From an uncultured Deferribacteraceae bacterium (GTDB taxonomy: Bacteria > Chrysiogenota > Deferribacteres > Deferribacterales > Mucispirillaceae): 42,600 bases of DNA. Numbering within the stretch: position 1 is the first letter of the stretch; every line of letters begins with the position of its first letter. Location: assembly GCA_947041225.1 (NCBI GenBank), contig CAMRDM010000008.1, positions 1 through 42,600 of the forward strand, in the 5' to 3' direction. The notes under the pieces were generated by a model that saw only the letters and a program-made list of their open reading frames with translations, did no database searches and was not told where the DNA came from. Made by a program: the position numbers and the translations under genes. Shown here piece after piece: positions 26,896 to 34,424 of the stretch.

Positions 26896-27912
26896 ATGGC
26901 AGATATTTTAAGTCAAGATGAAATTGATGCGTTACTCTCAACTGTTGTAGATGATTCGGATGACGCAGGTGGTTCATCATCAGAGGTAGAGTCGTATGAT
27001 TTTCATCCTAAGAAGATATCAGTTTATGATTTTAGAAGACCTGACAGAGTCTCAAAGGATCAGTTACGCTCAATAAGAAATATTCATGATAAGTTTGCTA
27101 GAAATTTTTCATCAAATTTATCGAATTTTTTAAGAACTATAACCGATATAACATTAGTATCTGTAGATCAGATGACATACGGTGAGTTTTTGATGTCTCT
27201 TCCTGATCCGACGAATTTCAATATTATATCGATGATACCTCTTCAAGGTAATGCGGTATTAGAGATTAATCCTTCATTAATTTTTCCTATTGTGGATAAG
27301 TTACTAGGTGGACAAGGATTACCTCTTTTTCATGTAAGAGAGTTGACACATTTAGAGCTTAATATAATAGATGGTATTATAACTTTAATATTAAAAGATT
27401 TAGAAGAGGTTTGGAAACAAATTATTCCAAACGTTAGGTTTAAGAAAGAGTTATCAGAGAATTCTCCTCATATTATCCAGATCGTTGCACAGAACGAGGT
27501 TATTGTTTTAGTTGTGTTTGAGGTTAAGTTTGGCGAAGCAACTGGAATGATTAATTTATGTCTTCCAGCGATTATGTTAGAGCCTGTATTAAATAAAATC
27601 TCATCACAAGATTGGTTGATAGGTGCTAAGAAAGGTAGATCTGGAGAGTACGAGACTAGAATTTTAGAGTTGTTAGAGAATATATCTATACCGTTTAAAG
27701 TGGAAATAGGTAGAACGAAATTAAAAGTATCAGAGTTATTAGAGTTACAAGCTGATGATACAATTATATTAAATAAAAAGAGTAAACGTCCATTGAACAT
27801 TTACGTTAATAATAAACATAAGTTTTTTGGTGCGCTTGGTGTTTTAGGAATACGTAAAGCGATTAAAATAACAAGGTCAACAACGGAGCAAGATGATGAA
27901 AGAGACGGTTGA
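26896..27912 (+). CDS. fliM: Flagellar motor switch protein FliM
   Basis: C-ring protein that binds CheY-P and sets rotation direction. It has 338 residues. The N-terminal MADILSQDEIDALLS carries the CheY-P-binding EIDALL peptide. The middle domain has the usual signatures (YDFRRPDRVSKDQLRSIRNIHDKFARNFSSNLS, DKLLGGQG), and the C-terminal domain is FliN-like. It is the first gene after the repeat array, so a promoter probably lies between 26720 and 26895. It overlaps fliY by 20 bp. Confidence 0.96.
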   Translation: MADILSQDEIDALLSTVVDDSDDAGGSSSEVESYDFHPKKISVYDFRRPDRVSKDQLRSIRNIHDKFARNFSSNLSNFLRTITDITLVSVDQMTYGEFLMSLPDPTNFNIISMIPLQGNAVLEINPSLIFPIVDKLLGGQGLPLFHVRELTHLELNIIDGIITLILKDLEEVWKQIIPNVRFKKELSENSPHIIQIVAQNEVIVLVVFEVKFGEATGMINLCLPAIMLEPVLNKISSQDWLIGAKKGRSGEYETRILELLENISIPFKVEIGRTKLKVSELLELQADDTIILNKKSKRPLNIYVNNKHKFFGALGVLGIRKAIKITRSTTEQDDERDG

Positions 27913-28768
27913 TTTATCTACATCACCGATGCTGGGATCGATATTTGATATATGTAAAGAGACATTAGCGTCGTCTTTACAAGGGATAACATCTGCTGAG
28001 GTAAAGCTTGACAGTAGTGAGATGAATACGGTTGATTTAGAAACACTTTTTATCTCACACGCAGGCGAAACGATTATAAAGGCAATCGAGAGTAGTTCTG
28101 ATATTGAGTTAGGTTTGCTTTTTAAAACCACAGATATATCAAGATTAAGCAACCTTATGTTGGGTGGCGATGAGGATCCAAAATCGGAGTTAGATGAAGA
28201 TACGATTGATGCTGTAAGAGAGCTTACAAATCAGTTAGTAATGTCGTTAAATGTTCCATTTGCATCAGAGAGTAAACAGCAAGTATCGATGAAAGTTAAC
28301 GATGTTGCGGTAGTTGGTTCAGATAATGGATATGCTGAAGAGAGTTATATATCGATGGAGTTTGTATTTAATATAGCTGGTAAACCTGTACCTTTTATAT
28401 TATTTTTTGATCCAGCGATTGAGAGTTATTTAATTTCAGGTGCTAAGAAAGAGGTTGTTTCTAGCTCATTAGGTGGAGAGACAAGTAGCAATGCACAGCA
28501 AGCTAATTTAAATTTAGACTTATTATTAGATATAGATATTCCGATATCAGTTAGGATGGGTACAGCTAAACTTTTCTTAAAGGACATTTTAGGCTTAGGT
28601 CCTGGTAACATAGTAGAGTTAGAGCAAGGTGTCGATGAGCAGATAGATCTAACAATTAACGATAAAGTAATTGCACGAGGCGAGGTTGTTATTGTTGATG
28701 GTTATTTTGGTTTTAGAATTAAAGAGATCATAAGTAGAGCTGAAAGAATAAGAAAGCTTAAAGATTAG
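27893..28768 (+). CDS. fliY: Flagellar switch protein FliY (CheC-like domain plus FliN domain)
   Basis: C-ring protein with two parts in 291 residues. Residues about 10-195 resemble CheC/CheX phosphatases, with the active-site pattern D-x3-E-x2-N in DAVRELTN (Asp106, Glu110, Asn113). Residues about 210-291 are a FliN-type SpoA domain (DIPISVRMGTAKLFLKDILGLGPGNIVELEQ). In Bacillus, FliY dephosphorylates CheY-P at such sites, so the same is likely here. ATG at 27896 is an alternative start with better spacing from GGAG. The last seven codons are included in an 84-bp tandem duplication that continues past the stop. Confidence 0.88.
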   Translation: MMKETVDLSTSPMLGSIFDICKETLASSLQGITSAEVKLDSSEMNTVDLETLFISHAGETIIKAIESSSDIELGLLFKTTDISRLSNLMLGGDEDPKSELDEDTIDAVRELTNQLVMSLNVPFASESKQQVSMKVNDVAVVGSDNGYAEESYISMEFVFNIAGKPVPFILFFDPAIESYLISGAKKEVVSSSLGGETSSNAQQANLNLDLLLDIDIPISVRMGTAKLFLKDILGLGPGNIVELEQGVDEQIDLTINDKVIARGEVVIVDGYFGFRIKEIISRAERIRKLKD

Positions 28769-28935
28769 ATTTATGTTATATATTATATGTGTTGTTTTAG
28801 AGTTGATAATATAGTAAATATGTTTGATAGCATAAGAAAGCTTAAAGATTAGATTTATGTTATATATTATATGTGTTATTTTAGAGTTAATAATATAGCA
28901 AGTATGTTTGATAGCAGAAAAAAAGCTTAAAGAAT
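28748..28935. repeat. 84-bp tandem duplication spanning the fliY 3' end
   Basis: Copy one (28748-28831) and copy two (28832-28915) differ at about four of 84 bases. A third copy survives only as AGCTTAAAGA-like sequence at 28916-28935. Copy one contains the last seven codons and stop of fliY; copy two repeats them outside the gene. The remainder of the gap to cheY (to 29030) shows only the cheY ribosome site. Confidence 0.9.
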
Positions 28936-29030
28936 TAAGTTTTGTATTGTCAAGAGTTGCATATTATTTTATAGTTTATAGATTAGATATCAGTTAGAAC
29001 TAAGAAAATCTTAGATAGGAGATAGACAAT

Positions 29031-29411
29031 ATGTCTTATAGTCACTCAATAATTACTGTAGATGATTCTTCTACAATGCGTAGGATAATAAAGAACACTT
29101 TACAAAAGTTAGGTTTCTCTAATATTTTGGAAGCAGAGCATGGTGTAGAGGCTTTAGAGGTTTTATCAAAAAATGAAGTTGACATTATCATTACAGATTG
29201 GAATATGCCAGAGATGGATGGATTAACCTTTGTTAAAACAGTTAGACTAGATCCTAAATATGTGGATACTCCTATACTTATGATTACGACAGAGGCTGCA
29301 AAAGAGGATATTTTAACAGCATTAAAGAATGGTGTTAATAATTATGTTGTAAAACCGTTTACACCAGAAATTTTGCAAGAAAAAGTTTTCAAATTACTTG
29401 ATATAAGTTAG
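29031..29411 (+). CDS. cheY: Chemotaxis response regulator CheY
   Basis: Single-domain receiver that carries the signal from CheA to FliM. It has 126 residues. The acidic pair is in VDDSSTMRR, the phospho-acceptor is Asp56 in ITDWNMPEMDG, the switch threonine is in LMITTEA, and the lysine is in NYVVKPF. TDWNMP is characteristic of CheY. It has a good AGGAG ribosome site and lies between the switch genes and the CheZ-like gene and cheA, with only 7 bp to the next gene. Confidence 0.96.
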   Translation: MSYSHSIITVDDSSTMRRIIKNTLQKLGFSNILEAEHGVEALEVLSKNEVDIIITDWNMPEMDGLTFVKTVRLDPKYVDTPILMITTEAAKEDILTALKNGVNNYVVKPFTPEILQEKVFKLLDIS

Positions 29412-29418
29412 TTCTGTT

Positions 29419-30051
29419 ATGGATAACTATAGAGATCTCAATGAGTTGATATCAATAGCTAGAAATATAACAGAGGGTAGATATGATGTTGTTGAGAACG
29501 GCATAGATGCTAAGAGCGAGTTTTATGAGATAGCTAGATTTTTTAGTGATTCATTGAAGAGAATTCAGTCGGTACATTTTGAGGTTGATACTCAATATGG
29601 AGATATCCCTATATTTGAATATGTTTTAGATCAAGTAATAACTGAATCAAGAGAACATTCACATGAGGTTTTAACATTAGTTGAAAAGATTAATTTCAAT
29701 ATAGATGAGTTGAAAGAAGAATTTTCTACAGTTAAGGCAGAGGTATCGAAGGGTAATTTTCTAAAAGTTGAAGCTATTTTAAATAGGTTATCTGCTAAAT
29801 TAATATCAGGTGAGGATATCTGTTTAGATATGATAGCTTCATTGGAATTTAAAGAGAGTAGTATTTCTAAAGTAGAAGAGAGTTTATCAATAGTTGTTTC
29901 TCTAGAGGAAAGGTTATCATCACTTCTTCTATCGCTTGGCATAAAAGAGAACATTATTGATGTAGATAAGATTGACAACATGAAAAAGAATAAAGAGATT
30001 TTAAGTGATCAAAATCTTATAGATAAATTATTAGAACAATTTGGAGTCTAG
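29419..30051 (+). CDS. CheZ-like protein with altered catalytic residues
   Basis: A 210-residue, mostly helical protein. The C-terminus SDQNLIDKLLEQFGV fits the CheZ CheY-binding tail (Q-x-x-x-D-x-LL-x-x-x-GF). An ungapped alignment from memory of DMIASLEFKESSISKVEESLSI (about residue 139 onward) with the CheZ helix containing AQDFQDLTGQVI keeps the Phe, but puts Glu at the catalytic Asp and Ser at the catalytic Gln. So it resembles CheZ, yet lacks the residues that remove phosphate. Position between cheY and cheA supports a chemotaxis role. It may bind CheY-P without dephosphorylating it. Identity is inferred, not certain. Confidence 0.6.
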   Translation: MDNYRDLNELISIARNITEGRYDVVENGIDAKSEFYEIARFFSDSLKRIQSVHFEVDTQYGDIPIFEYVLDQVITESREHSHEVLTLVEKINFNIDELKEEFSTVKAEVSKGNFLKVEAILNRLSAKLISGEDICLDMIASLEFKESSISKVEESLSIVVSLEERLSSLLLSLGIKENIIDVDKIDNMKKNKEILSDQNLIDKLLEQFGV

Positions 30052-30063
30052 GGTGAATAACTG

Positions 30064-32256
30064 ATGGATAAAAATGAGATTGAAGAACTGATAGGTGATT
30101 TTTTAGTAGAGACATCTGAGATTGTTGATTCGCTAGATCACGACTTGGTAGAACTGGAACATAGACAGAACGATTTAGATCTTTTAAATAAGATATTTCG
30201 TGGTGCGCATACAATGAAGGGATCATCATCTTTTTTAGGTTTTAATAAACTTACGTTATTGACACATAATGCGGAAGAAGTTTTAAATAAGCTTAGAAAA
30301 GGAGATATGGTTGTAACTCAGCTAGTTATGGATGTTCTTCTTGAGTTTGTTGACTCAACTAAAGAACTTATCGAAGAAATTCAAACAGGCGAAGATACAG
30401 TTAATATAGAGGCGACAGTTCAGCGATTGAAGGATATTAATTTAGGTGGCGATACAAGCAGTGTATCAGCACGTCCGAAAGAGACAGCGCCATCAGATAA
30501 TGCACCAGCGCCATCAGATAATACATCAGCTTCATCAGGAGTTGCAGCCCCAGTTGATGCAAAAAAGACAGCTCCAGTAAGTAACACACAAAAACAAGGT
30601 GCAATACCTCAGCAAGAGCAAACGATAAGAGTTGATGTATCAAGGCTTGATGCACTTCTAAATCTTGTTGGAGAGCTTGTATTATCAAGAAATAGATTAT
30701 CTCAATTATCGAACGATCTAGATAGTAAGTTTGAGAACGAGTATCTTATAGAGCAGTTATTAGAAACGACATCACAGATAGGTATGAATACAACTGAGCT
30801 TCAGCTTGCGGTTATGAAAACAAGAATGATTCCGATCGGTAAAGTTTTTAGTAAATTTCCACGTATGGTGAGAGATTTATCAAGAGACAGTGGTAAGGAT
30901 ATTGAGCTTGTTATAACTGGAGAGGAAACAGAGCTTGATAAGTCTGTAGTGGAGGAAATCGGAGATCCACTAATTCACCTTATTCGTAACTCATGCGATC
31001 ACGGTTGTGAAGCGCCAGAGGCACGCCTTGCAAAAGGTAAGCCAGAGAAAGGTATTGTAGAGTTAAAAGCGTACCATGAGGGTAACCACATTGTTATCGA
31101 GATAAAAGATGATGGTGCAGGTATGGATCCTGAAAAACTTAAAAGCAAAGCTATAGAGAAAGGTATAATGACTCAAGATGAGGCGTTAAGTCTTACAGAT
31201 GAGCAAGCATATGCAATAATATTTAGACCTGGTTTTTCTACAACAGAGAAGGTAACAAACATCTCTGGACGTGGTGTTGGTATGGATGTTGTTCGTACAA
31301 ATGTTGAGAAATTAAATGGTATAATAACTATTAAAAGTGAGATAGATCAAGGTAGTACATTCTATCTTAAATTACCTTTAACATTAGCGATTATACAAGC
31401 GTTATTAGTTGAGGTATCAGAAGAAGTATTTGCAATACCTTTAGCATCTGTTGTTGAAACGGTTAGAGTATCTATAGATGAGGTACACTCATTTGAAGGT
31501 AGAGAGGTGTTGAAACTTCGTGATAGAGTTTTATCTCTAGTAAGAATAGATAGAACATTTGGTTTAGATGAAGTTGATAGTAATGAAGTCTACGTTGTTA
31601 TAGTTGGATTAGCTGAGAAGCAGTTAGGATTTATAGTAAACAATTTAATCGGTCAAGAAGAGATTGTTATAAAATCTTTAGGAGAGTATATAACAGGTAA
31701 CTCAGGTATCGCTGGTGCAACTATTACTGGTGATGGACGAGTAAGGCTGATAATTGATGTAGCAGGAACTATGGAGCTTGCACAATTAATGCCTAGACGT
31801 AGTATAAAGAGTAAGAGTAAAAACAAAGATAGTGATAAATCAAATAATGATTTAGGTAACGGTAAGAAAGATAATCGTGCAACAGTTCTAATATGTGATG
31901 ATTCTCCAACGGATAGAAAGATCACAAGAAAAGTAATAGGATCGTTAGGTCTATTTACTATACTTGAGGTATCTTCTGCTAAAGATGCAATAGCTACAAT
32001 AATAGATTCCACTAATTGTTGCGATATTCTTTTAACAGATATAATGATGCCAGATATGGATGGATTTAAACTATGTTCAGCTATTAGGGAGAAAGGTATT
32101 GATATTCCTATTATCGGTATGTCGTCACGCGTTGAACCTATGGATAGGAAGAAAATGGTTGCATCTGGGATGAATTGTTTTGTTCAAAAACCGTTGAATA
32201 AGACTGAATTACTAGGTAGGATAAATGAGCTTATTTTTGATAAAGACTCTGATTAA
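30064..32256 (+). CDS. cheA: Chemotaxis histidine kinase CheA with C-terminal receiver
   Basis: Receptor-coupled kinase that phosphorylates CheY and CheB. In 730 residues: an HPt domain with His49 in IFRGAHTMKGSSSFLGF; a low-complexity linker (about 135-185, APSDN repeats) and no clear P2 domain; the dimerisation domain (NLVGELVLSRNRL); the ATPase domain with HLIRNSCDHGCE, DDGAGM and GRGVGMDVV; a CheW-like domain (about 465-590); and a receiver (about 610-730) with CDDSPTDRK and TDIMMPDMDG. The fused receiver suggests a phosphate sink or feedback. cheW is not in the window. Its 3' end overlaps the next gene by 32 bp. Confidence 0.94.
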   Translation: MDKNEIEELIGDFLVETSEIVDSLDHDLVELEHRQNDLDLLNKIFRGAHTMKGSSSFLGFNKLTLLTHNAEEVLNKLRKGDMVVTQLVMDVLLEFVDSTKELIEEIQTGEDTVNIEATVQRLKDINLGGDTSSVSARPKETAPSDNAPAPSDNTSASSGVAAPVDAKKTAPVSNTQKQGAIPQQEQTIRVDVSRLDALLNLVGELVLSRNRLSQLSNDLDSKFENEYLIEQLLETTSQIGMNTTELQLAVMKTRMIPIGKVFSKFPRMVRDLSRDSGKDIELVITGEETELDKSVVEEIGDPLIHLIRNSCDHGCEAPEARLAKGKPEKGIVELKAYHEGNHIVIEIKDDGAGMDPEKLKSKAIEKGIMTQDEALSLTDEQAYAIIFRPGFSTTEKVTNISGRGVGMDVVRTNVEKLNGIITIKSEIDQGSTFYLKLPLTLAIIQALLVEVSEEVFAIPLASVVETVRVSIDEVHSFEGREVLKLRDRVLSLVRIDRTFGLDEVDSNEVYVVIVGLAEKQLGFIVNNLIGQEEIVIKSLGEYITGNSGIAGATITGDGRVRLIIDVAGTMELAQLMPRRSIKSKSKNKDSDKSNNDLGNGKKDNRATVLICDDSPTDRKITRKVIGSLGLFTILEVSSAKDAIATIIDSTNCCDILLTDIMMPDMDGFKLCSAIREKGIDIPIIGMSSRVEPMDRKKMVASGMNCFVQKPLNKTELLGRINELIFDKDSD

Positions 32257-32563
32257 TAGTTTATATATAATTGTATTTCTATTAATTTCTACAAATGTGT
32301 ATTCTATGGTTTACGTTTATGAAGTAACAACAAAAACCACTAGATTTCAAACAGTATCGAGACTTCAACCAGATGCTTTTATGCAATATAATGGTGGTCC
32401 AGATATTATTTATCGTCTAGAAGTATTGGGTATTTACCCTAATAGAGATTATGATAAGGTAATGAGGGATTATGGGTTTATTGACTCGAAAAATGACAAT
32501 CAGTTATTATATAAAAATGTTCCTAAGTTTATTCCTTATAAGCCTTATTATTGGTGGCGTTGA
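32225..32563 (+). CDS. Small secreted protein, unknown
   Basis: A 112-residue protein I do not recognise. Residues 1-27 form a signal peptide (hydrophobic LINSLYIIVFLLIS, then NVYS). The mature part is short, rich in Tyr and basic residues (for example VYVYEVTTKTTRFQTV, FIPYKPYYWWR at the end), with no cysteine. It probably works in the periplasm or at the outer membrane. It overlaps cheA by 32 bp and the next gene by 92 bp in another frame, both of which favour co-translation, although the long downstream overlap leaves some doubt over the exact start of the neighbour. Confidence 0.6.
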   Translation: MSLFLIKTLINSLYIIVFLLISTNVYSMVYVYEVTTKTTRFQTVSRLQPDAFMQYNGGPDIIYRLEVLGIYPNRDYDKVMRDYGFIDSKNDNQLLYKNVPKFIPYKPYYWWR

Positions 32564-33443
32564 TCTATCCTATTCTCAAGACAGTCGAACTAAATACACT
32601 TATAAATTAGTTGTTGAAAATAACAAATCTAAAGTTGTTACGAATATCCATGTTGACGCATATACTGAAGATGATGCAAAGTCGGAGGTAGAGTTAAATG
32701 GTTGGACAGTTATTTTTATCAATAAAATTGAAGATGATCTAATAGATAGAGAGTCTTTTATTGAAGATAATACAGATCTTTTAAAAAGCTATAGATTACC
32801 AGATAAAATTGTTATTAGATCTCCGATTGAAGATTTTGTAATAGAAGATGAAACCCCTTCTGAAGATAAGATTGATATATTGGTTGAGGGTATGGTTCTT
32901 CCAGTTGACAATTTAACAGTAGTTGATAATGGTACAGATAGAAAGGATAACGGAAGTTACATGAATGAACTGTACGATGGTCCGATGATAGATCCGTTTG
33001 CAGGTTCTGTGTTGGATAATAATAGTTTAGAAGGTGATGGTTCGGATTTTGGATCAACAAATAGTTTCACACCAGCAAGTGATACCCTTAATCTTGTTTC
33101 AAAATCATTTAATGATTTAGGTGTTATAAAGCCGAATGGAATTATTGAGGGTCTTGATTTTACGAAGTTAGATAAGAATAAACAGTATGTAATTTTTGGA
33201 TTTTCAGATGACGTTCCAGTGACTAGTAATTCACGATACAGAAATAATTTTGAGCTTTCATTGAAGCGTGCAAGGTTTATTAAGGATAAGTTATTATCGT
33301 TAGGTTTTAAAGTTGAAAATATGAAATTTTATGGATTAGGTACAACGTATCCAGTGGCAAAAAGTGAAGGTAATCTAAGTGATTTAGAACCTATGCCAGA
33401 AAATAGAAGGGTTGAAATTTATGAGTATAGAAGAGTCAAGTAA
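32472..33443 (+). CDS. OmpA-like peptidoglycan-binding envelope protein
   Basis: Periplasmic protein with a signal or anchor sequence near residues 13-35, a middle region rich in acidic residues, Ser and Asn (about 70-215) with no recognised domain, and a C-terminal OmpA-type domain (about 240-323) showing NNFELSLKRARFIKDKLLSLGF, GLGTTYP and NRRVEIY. Such domains bind peptidoglycan. It lacks the N-terminal features of MotB, so it is not a standard stator protein. ATG at 32472 has GAGGG 4 bases upstream; ATG at 32493 is also possible. It overlaps genes on both sides, so it belongs to the same transcript as cheA. Confidence 0.72.
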   Translation: MGLLTRKMTISYYIKMFLSLFLISLIIGGVDLSYSQDSRTKYTYKLVVENNKSKVVTNIHVDAYTEDDAKSEVELNGWTVIFINKIEDDLIDRESFIEDNTDLLKSYRLPDKIVIRSPIEDFVIEDETPSEDKIDILVEGMVLPVDNLTVVDNGTDRKDNGSYMNELYDGPMIDPFAGSVLDNNSLEGDGSDFGSTNSFTPASDTLNLVSKSFNDLGVIKPNGIIEGLDFTKLDKNKQYVIFGFSDDVPVTSNSRYRNNFELSLKRARFIKDKLLSLGFKVENMKFYGLGTTYPVAKSEGNLSDLEPMPENRRVEIYEYRRVK

Positions 33444-34395
33444 GTTTGAAGAACTTCAAAATATAAAATTAGTACAACTTTACGAGTTTGTTACAGAGGT
33501 TGTTCGTGATTTCGGTTATACACTTCACAAGACGTTAAAAGATCATGAAGTGCGTAGAAGAATTGAGTTATGGTCAAACCAGAGTAAAGATAATGAGTTA
33601 GCTCTTGTATGGATTGAGATAGTTAAACCTGGCGAAGTAATGGATTCATATACGCCAACAGATGTTCTTCGTACGATGAATGATGAAAATATTACTCATC
33701 TTTTCTTTTTCACAAATATGGATCTACCGCATGAGATACGAGATGTACTTGAGGGTATGGATAACCATATTTTTGATATGCATGAAATCGCAGAGAATTT
33801 AATAGCGATAGATAATAGACGTTTAGTTAATATAGCAAGAAAAAGAAAAATTGCACGTATTCCATCAGGCGTTGGTCTTATCAAAAACTTTATGAAAAAT
33901 AATTTAGATGCTAGAAAAGAGATTAAGTTAAAAGTTTCGGCAGCACCAGAGTTAACCAATCAGTATCTACGTGTTATTCGTAAAATTTTAGATGAAGTAG
34001 ATGCTATAGAAGATATAAACAATCTAAATTCAAGTACGAAAGAGAGATTGAAGTTAGCACAGTACGAACTTCTTCCAGAGCTTGTTAAAATCCCAAACTT
34101 TATATTTACGCGACAATTTACACACCTGCGAAATACTATTTTTACTCTTGTGGAATATGTGGTAATATATTTAGGTAATGTTCTGGAGTATGAAGCAGAA
34201 GATTCGATGAAGAAGAACAGAGATGTGATAGAGGAGATAGTTGAACGTCTTGAATATGTTGGAAAGCAGGTAATGACATATAAAGAAGATATGATGCTAA
34301 GTTCGGAGAAACTATCGTTAAGGATATTAATTTCATCGGGTATTTTTTGTTTATTATTTCTCCTTATATTGATAGTAGTAAAATATTCTAGATAG
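33421..34395 (+). CDS. Tail-anchored membrane protein of unknown function
   Basis: A 324-residue protein I cannot name. Residues about 10-125 form an alpha/beta-looking domain (FVTEVVRDFGYTLHKTLKDHEVRRRIELW, LALVWIEIVKPG, ITHLFFFTNMD), which loosely recalls restriction-endonuclease-like folds but lacks a proper D...(D/E)xK set. The middle and C-terminal parts are long charged helices, likely coiled coil, and a single membrane segment lies at the very end (about 303-320, followed by KYSR). It would sit in the inner membrane with its bulk in the cytoplasm. ATG at 33421 is preferred, 9 bases after AGAAGGG. It overlaps the OmpA-like gene by 23 bp. Confidence 0.65.
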   Translation: MSIEESSKFEELQNIKLVQLYEFVTEVVRDFGYTLHKTLKDHEVRRRIELWSNQSKDNELALVWIEIVKPGEVMDSYTPTDVLRTMNDENITHLFFFTNMDLPHEIRDVLEGMDNHIFDMHEIAENLIAIDNRRLVNIARKRKIARIPSGVGLIKNFMKNNLDARKEIKLKVSAAPELTNQYLRVIRKILDEVDAIEDINNLNSSTKERLKLAQYELLPELVKIPNFIFTRQFTHLRNTIFTLVEYVVIYLGNVLEYEAEDSMKKNRDVIEEIVERLEYVGKQVMTYKEDMMLSSEKLSLRILISSGIFCLLFLLILIVVKYSR

Positions 34396-34424
34396 CTAGA
34401 CATAGTATTATTAAGGAATAAAAA

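Noticed and set aside
32472-33443. Calling the OmpA-like protein MotB
   Set aside because: It lacks the MotB N-terminal membrane segment with the proton-binding Asp and has no motA neighbour.
33421-34395. Calling the tail-anchored protein a restriction enzyme (Mrr-like)
   Set aside because: The catalytic D...(D/E)xK set is not visible and it ends in a membrane anchor.
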